DNA from: Peptococcaceae bacterium UBA4068
GTDB lineage: Bacteria > Bacillota > Dehalobacteriia > UBA4068
NCBI GenBank assembly: GCA_002382665.1
Contig: DFZA01000015.1
Location: 4,083 to 68,082, forward strand
Direction of reading: 5' to 3'
Length of the DNA stretch: 64,000 nt
Below are positions 35,628 through 43,661 of the stretch, in pieces; position 1 is the stretch's first letter, and each line of letters starts with the position of its first letter. A program made the position numbers and the translations under genes. The notes below the pieces were generated by a model. It was given only the letters and a program-made list of their open reading frames with translations, did not search any database and was not told the origin of the DNA.

Positions 35628-36722
35628 ATGAAAATCAAGCTAAACGAAATTCCCGTTCATGAAGTTGTCAAGGGCTATATAGACAGCGCTGAAAATGGCG
35701 TTGTCGGTTATAACGGACGCTTAAATATTCGTCCTGCTTTTCAGCGTGAATTCATCTACAAAGACAAGCAGCGAGATGAAGTCATTCGCACGGTACAAAA
35801 GAATTTTCCGCTCAATGTTATGTATTGGGTACTCTCCGACGACGGTAATTTTGAAGTTCTTGACGGGCAACAACGCACAATTAGCCTTTGCCAATATGTG
35901 AACGGCGATTATTCCATTGACCATATGGGCTTTGATAACCTGACCAAAACAGAAAGACAGCAAATTTTAGACTACACCTTAATGATTTATATTTGCGAGG
36001 GAACAGACAAGGAAAAATTAGACTGGTTCAAAATCATAAACATAGCGGGCGAGCAATTGACCGCGCAGGAGTTACGCAATGCCATTTATACGGGCGAATG
36101 GCTAACCGAAGCAAAGAAATATTTCAGTAAAACAGCTTGCCCCGCCTACACCATAGCAAGCGATTATTTGAACGGTTCGCTAAACCGTCAAAATTACCTT
36201 GAAACCGCTATCCGCTGGCTTGCATCGCGCGACGACAAGGAAATTGAAGATTATATGGCAGAACACCAGCACGACACGAATTGTAATGAATTATGGCTTT
36301 ACTTTCAGACCGTTATAAATTGGGTAAAAGCAACTTTCCCCGTATATCGAAGTAAGGAAATGAGCGGGCTTGAGTGGGGCATTTTCTACAATAAATACAG
36401 CGCAGGCAAGTATGATCCGAAACAGCTTGAAGCGCGTATTGTTGACCTTATGGATAATGAAGATGTAACAAAGTATTCCGGCATTTATGAATATCTGCTT
36501 GACGGTGACGAACGGCATTTAAACATAAGAGCGTTTACCCCAAAAATGGCACGGCAGGCATATGAGCGGCAAAAGGGTATTTGTCCTAAGTGTAAAAAGC
36601 ATTTTGATATTGACGAAATGCAAGCAGATCATATTACTCCGTGGAGCAAGGGCGGCAAAACAATACCGGAAAACTGTCAAATGCTTTGTGACGATTGTAA
36701 CAGACGTAAAAGCAATGTGTAA
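35628..36722 (+). CDS. DUF262-HNH endonuclease
   Basis: A 364-residue putative nuclease. The N-terminal DUF262 (ParB/GmrS-like) domain has FQREF at 38-42 and the nucleotide-handling motif DGQQR at 79-83. The C-terminal HNH domain (about 309-364) has zinc cysteines at 319, 322, 354 and 357, catalytic DHI near 334-336 and Asn349. DUF262-HNH proteins include type IV restriction enzymes and SspE-like phosphorothioate-dependent nucleases. Pairing with an EcoRI-type methylase suggests restriction controlled by methylation. It is unlike EcoRI nuclease itself. Confidence 0.88.
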   Translation: MKIKLNEIPVHEVVKGYIDSAENGVVGYNGRLNIRPAFQREFIYKDKQRDEVIRTVQKNFPLNVMYWVLSDDGNFEVLDGQQRTISLCQYVNGDYSIDHMGFDNLTKTERQQILDYTLMIYICEGTDKEKLDWFKIINIAGEQLTAQELRNAIYTGEWLTEAKKYFSKTACPAYTIASDYLNGSLNRQNYLETAIRWLASRDDKEIEDYMAEHQHDTNCNELWLYFQTVINWVKATFPVYRSKEMSGLEWGIFYNKYSAGKYDPKQLEARIVDLMDNEDVTKYSGIYEYLLDGDERHLNIRAFTPKMARQAYERQKGICPKCKKHFDIDEMQADHITPWSKGGKTIPENCQMLCDDCNRRKSNV

Positions 36723-36791
36723 TGCGATTATTGCGGGTTATTTTTGAGTAAAAGCTAGTATATTTAAGCAACAAACAAGCGACAAATTCAA

Positions 36792-36836
36792 AAAACACGG
36801 CTAAACCCTTGATTTTACAAGGATTTAGCCGTGTTT
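36792..36836. terminator. Bidirectional terminator between the nuclease and ACT genes
   Basis: AAAACACGGCTAAA and TTTAGCCGTGTTTT pair perfectly, extended by CCTTG/CAAGG, around a 6-base loop. T-rich tails on both sides. Confidence 0.88.
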
Positions 36837-36888
36837 TATATATTTTTGCTCAAAATTACATTAATTGCTAGACCTTGCTTGTTTTATT

Positions 36889-37332
36889 TTAACCTTGAAT
36901 TGTCTGCTCTGATAATTCTTCATTAGAAAGCAGTTTAATATTTCCTTTTTCCAAAATTGCGTTAGCTTCCGATTTTTTATCTACTTTGAGTATCAATATA
37001 GCATACTGCGGATCATTGCCAAAGAAGGCATAAGAATATTCAAGATTGATGCCGGCGTCCCAGAGTAATTTTAAAACATTATTCATACCGCCGGGCTGAT
37101 TGGGAATCTGCACGGCCAGTACTTCACTTTCAATTACGGTAATGCCGTCTTCCTTCAATTTCTCATAAGCGGTTTGGGGATTATCAACAATCATTCTGAT
37201 AATACCAAAATCGGCGGTATCAGCAATAGATAAAGCACGAATATTAATTTTATTACGGGATAAACAATCGGTAATGGCGATCAGACGTCCTTTTTTATTT
37301 TCCAGAAAAACAGAAATTTGTTTTATAGACAA
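36889..37332 (-). CDS. Tandem ACT-domain protein
   Basis: A 147-residue protein made of two ACT domains (about 3-70 and 72-140) with KQISVFLENKKGRLIAITDCL and VLAVQIPNQPGGMNNVLKLL. ACT domains bind amino acids. I chose TTG 37332: the ribosome site GGAGGTGATT lies eight bases before it, and an ATG at 37347 is itself the start of this site. It follows the phenylacetate-CoA ligase gene, a pairing common in anaerobic Clostridia, and both lie behind the T-box leader. Confidence 0.85.
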   Translation of the reverse strand: MSIKQISVFLENKKGRLIAITDCLSRNKINIRALSIADTADFGIIRMIVDNPQTAYEKLKEDGITVIESEVLAVQIPNQPGGMNNVLKLLWDAGINLEYSYAFFGNDPQYAILILKVDKKSEANAILEKGNIKLLSNEELSEQTIQG

Positions 37333-37395
37333 ATTAATCACCTCCATTAATAAAAAGTTCCCTATTGATTATTTCATTCCTGCCGGTATTTGAAG

Positions 37396-38694
37396 CTATA
37401 TTTTTCTTCTATCGGTAACACGTACCGCTTTACCTTCAAAACGGGTTAAAGAGTGCGGTTCCGAAAGCGTAATTTTGCAGGCCAAACCAAGTGTCTGCTC
37501 AATATTGCGTTTAATTTTATCACGCAAGGCTTCTAACACGCGAATTTCGTCTGAGAGCATACTTTCCGATAACTCCACCTGAACCTCCAAAGTATCAAGG
37601 CTGCCCTGGCGGTCAACTGTTATATGGTAGTAGGGCGAAGTCTGACCCATTTCCATTAATACCGATTCAATTTGTGAAGGGAATACATTGACGCCACGGA
37701 TAATCAGCATATCGTCGCTGCGGCCAAGTATCCTCCCCATCCGTACATGCGTCCGTCCGCAGTCGCATGGTCCATAATGGAGACTGGTCAAATCGTGAGT
37801 CCGATAGCGGATCATTGGAATACCCTTTTTAGTCAAGCATGTAATTACCAATTCACCAACTTTGCCTTCCGGCAGCAGTTCGCCGCTATCCGGATCAATT
37901 ACTTCCGGATAATAATAATCGTCAAATATATGATTGCCGCATCTGGCTTCGCATTCCATTGATACGCCGGGGCCGCATATTTCACTCAAACCATAGATAT
38001 CAAAAGCTTTGATATTGAGCTTTTTTTCTATATTATTACGCATAGCATCGCTCCAGGGCTCTGCACCAAAAATACCGCGTTTTAAGCATAGTTCCTGCGG
38101 ATCAATATTATTTTCCGCTAATACTTCGATCATATATGTAGCAAAAGAAGGCGTACAGCAAATAGCGGTGACGCCAAAATCTTTCATCATCATCGTCTGC
38201 CGTTTAGAATTGCCTACCGATGACGGCAATACAGCCGCACCGATTTTTTCAACGCCGTAATGTAATCCCAATCCACCTGTAAACAGTCCATAACCATATG
38301 ATACCTGGATAATATCATTATTGTTACACCCGGCAGCCGTCAAGCCACGAGCCACAGTTTCCGACCATGTGTCAATATCTTCTTTAGTATATCCGACAGT
38401 AGTCGGTTTGCCGGTAGTACCTGAGGATGCATGAATGCGCACTATTTCACTCATCGGTGCGCCAAAACGGCCAAAAGGATAACTGTCACGCAAATCCTGC
38501 TTGGAGGTAAAAGGCAGGGTGGTTATGTCTTCCAGTCTCTTAATATCTTGCGGCAGCAAACCCTTGTCATCCATGCTTTTTCGGAATGGAGCCACATGGT
38601 CATAAGCATATTTGACAATGTTTTGCAATCGCTCCAATTGCAACGCTGCTCTTTGATCGCGGCTCATACACTCCGCTTGTTGGTTCCAATACAT
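37396..38694 (-). CDS. paaK: Phenylacetate-CoA ligase
   Basis: A 432-residue adenylate-forming enzyme converting phenylacetate, ATP and CoA to phenylacetyl-CoA. Family motifs are HASSGTTGKPTTVGYT near residues 87-103, YGLFTGGLG, FDIYGLSEICGPG and GELVITCLTKKGIPMIRYRTHD. It may handle aryl acids formed from phenylalanine through the ketoacid route. Indolepyruvate oxidoreductase genes, frequent neighbours, are absent here. Its leader is a T-box, so expression should rise when charged tRNA is short. Confidence 0.93.
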   Translation of the reverse strand: MYWNQQAECMSRDQRAALQLERLQNIVKYAYDHVAPFRKSMDDKGLLPQDIKRLEDITTLPFTSKQDLRDSYPFGRFGAPMSEIVRIHASSGTTGKPTTVGYTKEDIDTWSETVARGLTAAGCNNNDIIQVSYGYGLFTGGLGLHYGVEKIGAAVLPSSVGNSKRQTMMMKDFGVTAICCTPSFATYMIEVLAENNIDPQELCLKRGIFGAEPWSDAMRNNIEKKLNIKAFDIYGLSEICGPGVSMECEARCGNHIFDDYYYPEVIDPDSGELLPEGKVGELVITCLTKKGIPMIRYRTHDLTSLHYGPCDCGRTHVRMGRILGRSDDMLIIRGVNVFPSQIESVLMEMGQTSPYYHITVDRQGSLDTLEVQVELSESMLSDEIRVLEALRDKIKRNIEQTLGLACKITLSEPHSLTRFEGKAVRVTDRRKI

Positions 38695-38710
38695 AATTAT
38701 ATCCTCCTAT

Positions 38711-38753
38711 CTTAAAAACAAAAAAACTTCGCGTCCTTATAAAGGACGGAAGT
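38711..38753 (-). terminator. Regulated terminator of the T-box leader
   Basis: ACTTCCGTCCTT and AGGACGCGAAGT form the hairpin, followed by TTTTTTTG on the minus strand, just before the paaK ribosome site. Its 5' arm overlaps the antiterminator that pairs with the T-box sequence. Confidence 0.88.
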
Positions 38754-38985
38754 ATTCCGCGGTACCACCTTAATTGGTTGTTCTAACGCAACCCACTCAT
38801 CAATACAGGAGAAACTTCTCCGATATCTATTTCCTGTAACGGGGAAAAACCGTCCAAGACTACTCAAAACTTTTCATCCGGCTGCTCGGGAGTGAATTTC
38901 CAGTCCGCCGCTTTAGAATGCTTTCAGTCTTAGGCATTCATTCCCTGGAAAAGCGGTTGAAGATTGTACTTATCTCCGTCAAAGC
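38754..38985 (-). promoter_or_regulatory. T-box leader (apparent Phe specifier)
   Basis: The conserved T-box sequence AAGGTGGTACCGCGGAA is at 38755-38771 on the minus strand. A long Stem I lies upstream: CCGCTTT pairs with AAAGCGG, and the apical helix GAATG/CATTC surrounds a loop with a GACTGAAAG element. The specifier position reads TTC (38894-38896) followed by A, in the context GGAAATTCACTC, which fits Phe. The UGGU bulge expects a tRNA with discriminator A, as in tRNA-Phe at 3213-3288. Confidence 0.88.
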
Positions 38986-39008
38986 TTTTACATATATATT
39001 TGTGGTTG

Positions 39009-39037
39009 ATTGTAATATAAATACCGGTATTTGTCAA
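39009..39037 (-). promoter_or_regulatory. Promoter of the T-box-paaK-ACT transcript
   Basis: On the minus strand TTGACA (39032-39037), a 17-base spacer and TACAAT (39009-39014) are near consensus and lie just above the T-box leader. Confidence 0.85.
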
Positions 39038-39112
39038 GTTATTTTTATAGTATATTTTATCAAAAATTTGGCAATAAATTTAAATATAAATAAATATTTA
39101 ACGGTGAAAAAT

Positions 39113-39271
39113 ATGAAAACAAAAAGCCAACTAGAAGATTATATAAAACATGGTATGGCAGTAAAAAAACGTTATCAAAAAGCAAATATTTATGGACAGC
39201 ATAGTACTAAAATTTGTCAAATCGACTCAGATATCAGGCAAGCAAGGGCCAGATTAGCTGCAATCAAATAA
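39113..39271 (+). CDS. Small basic hypothetical protein
   Basis: A 52-residue, Lys/Arg/Gln-rich peptide with no membrane segment. Its last 20 residues (ICQIDSDIRQARARLAAIK) form a likely amphipathic helix. An upstream GGTG gives weak ribosome binding. The open frame continues upstream to 38918 but that part crosses the T-box leader and promoter and is not real. I do not recognise it; it could be a small regulatory or spore-associated protein. Confidence 0.45.
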   Translation: MKTKSQLEDYIKHGMAVKKRYQKANIYGQHSTKICQIDSDIRQARARLAAIK

Positions 39272-39353
39272 TCGTTTTGATATGACACATAAAAAGTCAA
39301 AATCAAGTACAAACTATTAAAGCAGCACAAGACAAAATAGGAGGGAATTTTTA

Positions 39354-39566
39354 ATGAACAAATTTGAAAACAACCAAATCGACAACAGCAAAATCGATAA
39401 CAAATCAAATCAACCTGTTATCTCCAATCCGAGCTCTCCCAGCTCAAACCCCAGTTCCAGTCAGAAATCGAGCTCAAATCCTAGCACCAGTTCTAATCCT
39501 AACTCTGCCAGATCCCAGGCGAACAATGCTAAGAGTAACAAAGCTCAAACAGACAACTGCCGGTAA
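39354..39566 (+). CDS. Small Ser/Asn/Gln-rich hypothetical protein
   Basis: A 70-residue low-complexity hydrophilic protein. Ser, Asn, Pro, Gln and Lys make up most of it, with loosely repeated S-S-N-P-S units in residues 25-50 and a single Cys at 69. AGGAGGG stands nine bases before the ATG and a strong terminator follows, so the gene is well delimited despite its composition. No family is recognised. Such proteins occur as spore coat or core components, but this is only a guess. Confidence 0.65.
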   Translation: MNKFENNQIDNSKIDNKSNQPVISNPSSPSSNPSSSQKSSSNPSTSSNPNSARSQANNAKSNKAQTDNCR

Positions 39567-39590
39567 CTATTAAGATGCTGCAATTATAAA

Positions 39591-39621
39591 GTAAAGGGCT
39601 GATTTTTCATCAGCCCTTTAC
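39591..39621 (+). terminator. Terminator of the small Ser/Asn-rich protein gene
   Basis: GTAAAGGGCTGAT and ATCAGCCCTTTAC form a 13-bp hairpin with a 5-base loop, followed by TTTTTTA. Confidence 0.92.
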
Positions 39622-39666
39622 TTTTTTATATTTTATGTCATGTTTTTGACGAAAAAATCATTTTTA

Positions 39667-39695
39667 TTGAAAGAGAAAAAAAGTTATGTTAAAAT
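39667..39695 (+). promoter_or_regulatory. Promoter of the large HTH regulator
   Basis: TTGAAA (39667-39672), a 17-base spacer and TAAAAT (39690-39695) precede the gene at 39777. Confidence 0.7.
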
Positions 39696-39717
39696 TATTT
39701 TGGAAAAATTATATAAA

Positions 39718-39757
39718 AAACTATTATTTTACTCTGCCAAAATTAAAGTAATAGTTT
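39718..39757. repeat. Inverted repeat upstream of the large HTH regulator
   Basis: AAACTATTATTTTA (39718-39731) and TAAAGTAATAGTTT (39744-39757) are complementary at 13 of 14 positions around a 12-base spacer. It lies between promoter and start codon, so it may be a self-operator or a leader hairpin. Confidence 0.6.
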
Positions 39758-39776
39758 GTAAGGGAGTGGGGTATAA

Positions 39777-41234
39777 ATGTTTAATGAAAAGTTAAACATG
39801 ATTATGGAATTGACAAAAACGTCAAATAATGAGCTTGGCGTGGCTGCATCGATAGACGCGTCATATGTCAGCCGACTGCGAAGCGGCGGCCGCAGACTAT
39901 CTAAAGATCCAGCCTTTTTAATTCCCATGGCCAATTACCTATCAAAAAAAGTCAAAAGCAATTCACAAAAAGCATCCCTGCAGGAAATGATTATGTTAAC
40001 AAATGAACTACCGGACAACATTGAAGACAGAGCACAAATAATTTATAAATGGCTTACTTACGATGAGCAGAAAAATGAGAAATCAGTAGAAAACTTTTTG
40101 GAAAATTTCAGCACAGCACGAACTTTACCTTTTGATTTAAACTTGGAAAGCGATCTTAAGCCCAAAACCCTTGATTATTATATCGGTGTTGACGGCAAAC
40201 GGGAAGCGGTAATTCGTTTGCTAACACAGATAATAGATGAGAAAAAACCACAGACTATCTATATATTCAGTGACGAGAATTATAGCTGGCTTACTGAAAG
40301 CAATGATTTTTGCCGCCTGGTAATTCACTTTTTAATGGCTGCAATAAAAAAAGGCAACAAAATTAAATTCATACATACGTCAAATAATGAAATTAACGAT
40401 ACCTTTTTTATGATTTGCAAATGGATGCCTATTTATCTAACCGGGGCAATCGAACCGTATTTTTACCCAAAAGCAAGGGACGGCATTTACCGGCGGTCGC
40501 TTTTTATTGCTCCCAATACCGGGGCAATAATATCCGATTCTATTATGGAAAACACTCACGGTATGCTCAATATATACACTGCGGACAAGCTGGCAATTAG
40601 TGCATTACGCAAAGAATTCAATGATTATTTAGCAATTTGCAAACCATTAATGAGTATCTACACTGTTGAAAAACAAAAAGAATACCGCGACGCACTCCAA
40701 GAATTTAATCATCAATCTGCAAATATTCTGATCAAGCCGCCATATCTGTCGCAGATCTCCTTGCCTGTGGACCTGCAGAGAAATATTTTAAAAAGTGCGG
40801 GAGTGCCAGCGGATATTGTCAGTTATAACCCGCCACAAAATACTATTGAGTTACTAACTCTACCCGATCCACAATTGGTCAGGGATAATGCTGTACCAAT
40901 TGCATTAATCAATGAAATTATTCCCGAAGATATTTATTACACAAAAGAACAATTCATCCAACATTTAGAGCACATCATTGAGTTAATTACCAACCACCGA
41001 AACTATAACGCTATCATCAATGATGAAAAAAACAGTCAATATTCAGTTTATGTTAAAGAAAACACCGGCGTTGTTATTGCCATGGCCGAATCCCCGTCGA
41101 TTGCCTTTGTCATCAATGAACCCAACATTACTGCGGCTTTCGCCGATTATCTAATGCACAAAGTCGGTAAACTCAAAAAAGATACTAAAGAAAAAACTAT
41201 AGCTTCGCTAAAAAGTTATATTGCGACTATCTGA
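39777..41234 (+). CDS. Large HTH protein of unknown function
   Basis: A 485-residue protein with an N-terminal Xre-type helix-turn-helix (MIMELTKTSNNELGVAASIDASYVSRLRSGGRR, about 9-41). The remaining 440 residues have no motif I can name; they look like a soluble alpha/beta domain, with no membrane segment and few Cys. Similar HTH proteins with a long C-terminal domain occur in Clostridia. AGGGAGTGGGG precedes the ATG. Rubrerythrin follows in 57 bases without a terminator, so this protein might sense or serve oxidative stress. Confidence 0.7.
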   Translation: MFNEKLNMIMELTKTSNNELGVAASIDASYVSRLRSGGRRLSKDPAFLIPMANYLSKKVKSNSQKASLQEMIMLTNELPDNIEDRAQIIYKWLTYDEQKNEKSVENFLENFSTARTLPFDLNLESDLKPKTLDYYIGVDGKREAVIRLLTQIIDEKKPQTIYIFSDENYSWLTESNDFCRLVIHFLMAAIKKGNKIKFIHTSNNEINDTFFMICKWMPIYLTGAIEPYFYPKARDGIYRRSLFIAPNTGAIISDSIMENTHGMLNIYTADKLAISALRKEFNDYLAICKPLMSIYTVEKQKEYRDALQEFNHQSANILIKPPYLSQISLPVDLQRNILKSAGVPADIVSYNPPQNTIELLTLPDPQLVRDNAVPIALINEIIPEDIYYTKEQFIQHLEHIIELITNHRNYNAIINDEKNSQYSVYVKENTGVVIAMAESPSIAFVINEPNITAAFADYLMHKVGKLKKDTKEKTIASLKSYIATI

Positions 41235-41291
41235 ACATTTATGATAATATATCATCAGCAGCAAAATTAGTTAAGAAAAGAGGTAAAAGCT

Positions 41292-41834
41292 ATGACTGAT
41301 TTAAAAGGAAGTAAAACCGAAGCTAATTTGCAGTTTGCCTTTGCCGGTGAATCCCAAGCGCGCAACAAATATAATTATTATGCTTCTAAAGCAAGAAAAG
41401 AAGGCTATGAACAAATAGCAGCGATCTTTGAAGAAACCGCAGGCAATGAAAAAGAACATGCTAAAATCTGGTTCAAAATTCTTCATGATGGAGCAATACC
41501 TGATACAGCCACTAATTTACTTGATGCAGCTGCCGGCGAACATAACGAATGGACCGATATGTACGCTAAGTTTGCCAAAGAAGCTAAAGAAGAAGGGTTT
41601 GACAAAATCGCCGCGCTCTTTACCGCTGTCGCCAAAATTGAGAAAGAACACGAGGAAAGATATCGTAAATTACTGGCTAATCTCGAAGAAAATACAATAT
41701 TCACTAAAGATGCCGCTGTGGTATGGCAATGTTCCAACTGCGGTTATACCGTAAAAGGCGCGAAAGCGCCGCAAAAATGCCCGGTTTGTGACCATCCCCA
41801 ATCTTATTTCCACATCAAAGCAGATAATTATTAG
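41292..41834 (+). CDS. rbr: Rubrerythrin
   Basis: A 180-residue peroxide-scavenging iron protein of anaerobes. The N-terminal four-helix diiron domain has EANLQFAFAGESQARNKY and ETAGNEKEHAKIW in its first half, with KIEKEHEERY in the second. The C-terminal rubredoxin domain binds one iron through CSNCGY and CPVCDH. It reduces hydrogen peroxide with electrons from rubredoxin or NADH systems. AGAGG precedes the ATG and a strong terminator follows. Confidence 0.95.
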   Translation: MTDLKGSKTEANLQFAFAGESQARNKYNYYASKARKEGYEQIAAIFEETAGNEKEHAKIWFKILHDGAIPDTATNLLDAAAGEHNEWTDMYAKFAKEAKEEGFDKIAALFTAVAKIEKEHEERYRKLLANLEENTIFTKDAAVVWQCSNCGYTVKGAKAPQKCPVCDHPQSYFHIKADNY

Positions 41835-41860
41835 TAATAAACACCTTGTTTAACAAGCAA

Positions 41861-41888
41861 AAAGCCTGCCTCTAAAGAGGCAGGCTTT
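41861..41888. terminator. Terminator after rubrerythrin
   Basis: AAAGCCTGCCTCT and AGAGGCAGGCTTT pair with a 2-base loop, followed by ATTTTTTT on the plus strand. It also closes the convergent FmdE-like gene. Confidence 0.9.
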
Positions 41889-41903
41889 ATTTTTTTATCC
41901 ATC

Positions 41904-42422
41904 TTAAGCCTTATCATAGCAATCAGCACAAAGCATTTTTCCGTTTTTATTACGCAGAAAACAATCCGCTGTCATTTCGCCACACTCGTCACAAGGTTTT
42001 GAGCCATAAATTTGCGCCTCCGGTGGCAAAGGCTGCGTCACTTCAGTAACAGCAAATAATTCCTCATCCGGAGCATTGAGCATATATTCAAGCTTATCTG
42101 CCTTATCTTTTTTACTGTCCGGCTGTGCCTTTAATATCAAACGAAACGATTGACCGTTCTGACGATTATAAAATGAAAATGCCTGTTTCCCACGGATGCG
42201 AAACAGCAAATTACCCTTACCGGCACTACAGCCGAGTATTACCGAAATAGCGTCTACGCCGCAAGCATCGTTCTCCGTAATACAGACTATTTGTTCATCT
42301 TCCGAAAAATCAACATCCAACAACTTACGCGCATATAATGCCGCCCTGAAACCGATAGCTAAACCGCCGCAACTATGTCCGTGGAAATCAATACATTTCT
42401 GCCATAAATCTGCGTTTTGCAT
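41904..42422 (-). CDS. FmdE-like protein with C-terminal zinc ribbon
   Basis: A 172-residue protein with an FmdE domain (about 5-120), including the motif FHGHSCGGLAIGFRA with its conserved Cys and His. A C-terminal zinc-ribbon (CDECGEMTADCFL...CADC) follows. FmdE was named from formylmethanofuran dehydrogenase operons, but in bacteria it is a stand-alone protein probably binding a metal; its function is not settled. AAAGGAG precedes the ATG. The gene stands apart with no dehydrogenase subunits nearby. Confidence 0.83.
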   Translation of the reverse strand: MQNADLWQKCIDFHGHSCGGLAIGFRAALYARKLLDVDFSEDEQIVCITENDACGVDAISVILGCSAGKGNLLFRIRGKQAFSFYNRQNGQSFRLILKAQPDSKKDKADKLEYMLNAPDEELFAVTEVTQPLPPEAQIYGSKPCDECGEMTADCFLRNKNGKMLCADCYDKA

Positions 42423-42476
42423 AATATCAACTCCTTTTGATAGTTATTTTAACTTGAAATATCTAAACTTAATCAT

Positions 42477-43661
42477 TTATCCTCGCCGTACAGTATGGTT
42501 ACCTATATTGATTAATTGAGTTTGTGCCAAAGCCTCGGAAATTAACCCTTCAATATCAAGGTTTTGTTCTTGTTTTTCGGCTTCTTCGATACTCGGCCTG
42601 ATTACCGGAAACTTAGGCACAAAAATTGTACAGCAGTCTTCAAACGGTTGTATAGACGTCTCAAAACTGCCCAAATCCTTGGCCACTTTAATAATATCTT
42701 CTTTATCCATACCAACCAACGGCCTAAGCACAGGCAGAAGCGTGACATTATTAATTACCGCCATGCTTTCCAAAGTTTGACTCGCTACCTGCCCAACGCT
42801 TTCTCCGGTATAAATCGCCAGAGCACCACGTTGATGGGCAATCCTCTCCGCAATTCGGAACATGAACCGCCTCATAATTGTGATCGTATAGTCTTCCCGA
42901 CAATTGGCGCGAATGGCCTTTTGTATCTCAGTAAAATGAACAATGTGCAAGCGTATATTGCCCGGCATCCGCTCGGCAAGCAAGCGGCAGAGGTCCAACA
43001 CCTTTTCCTTGCTTTTCTCGCCCGTAAAAGGGAAACTGTAAAAATGCACGGCTTCAATACTTACTCCACGTTTTAACCCCATATAACCCGCAACCGGGCT
43101 ATCAATACCACCGGAAAGCATCAATACCGCTTTACCGCTGCAGCCAACAGGCAAACCGCCCGCACCCGGTATAACTTCACCGTAAACATAAGCGCCTTCA
43201 ACGCGAATTTCAACATAAATAGTCCGCTGGGGTGTATGCATATCGGCGTCCCAACGCTGATCAAGCCGATCAAACAAGGCCGTACCAACAGCTTTGCTAA
43301 TCTCCGGAGAAGTCATAGGAAAGCTTTTGTCGGCGCGCTTAGTCTCAACTTTAAAAGTACCGCCATTCGGCAATGATGCCATCAATACCTCAAAAGCCGC
43401 ATCGCAAATCGCCGACAACTCTTTTTCCGTCTCCACTACCGGCGACAGAGAATAGATGCCAAATACTTTGGTCAGGCGCTTTAATGCGGCCTGCCTATCA
43501 TCAGTTTCTACCCATAACCTGCCTTGTGTTGTCTTTACACTCCAACCCTCTAAGTCAAATAAAGCCGCCCGCATATTTTCGGCCAAGCGGATAATAAATT
43601 GTTTTTTATTCTTACCCTTTAACCCTAATTCACCATATCGTACTAAAATTAAACTTTTCAT
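42477..43661 (-). CDS. thiI: tRNA 4-thiouridine synthetase ThiI
   Basis: A 394-residue sulfur-transfer enzyme that makes 4-thiouridine at tRNA position 8 and may serve thiamine synthesis. It has a ferredoxin-like/THUMP RNA-binding domain (1-170) and a PP-loop ATPase domain with LMLSGGIDSPVAGYM. The C-terminal rhodanese domain of E. coli ThiI is absent, as is usual in Bacillota, where a dedicated cysteine desulfurase supplies sulfur. That desulfurase is encoded directly upstream with a 4-base overlap. Confidence 0.95.
   Translation of the reverse strand: MKSLILVRYGELGLKGKNKKQFIIRLAENMRAALFDLEGWSVKTTQGRLWVETDDRQAALKRLTKVFGIYSLSPVVETEKELSAICDAAFEVLMASLPNGGTFKVETKRADKSFPMTSPEISKAVGTALFDRLDQRWDADMHTPQRTIYVEIRVEGAYVYGEVIPGAGGLPVGCSGKAVLMLSGGIDSPVAGYMGLKRGVSIEAVHFYSFPFTGEKSKEKVLDLCRLLAERMPGNIRLHIVHFTEIQKAIRANCREDYTITIMRRFMFRIAERIAHQRGALAIYTGESVGQVASQTLESMAVINNVTLLPVLRPLVGMDKEDIIKVAKDLGSFETSIQPFEDCCTIFVPKFPVIRPSIEEAEKQEQNLDIEGLISEALAQTQLINIGNHTVRRG

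Noticed and set aside
34507..36722. Classical EcoRI restriction-modification pair
   Set aside because: The nuclease is DUF262-HNH, not an EcoRI-type PD-(D/E)XK enzyme, so only the methylase resembles that system.
38918..39112. N-terminal extension of the small gene ending at 39271
   Set aside because: It would run through the T-box leader and promoter; the internal ATG at 39113 is more plausible.
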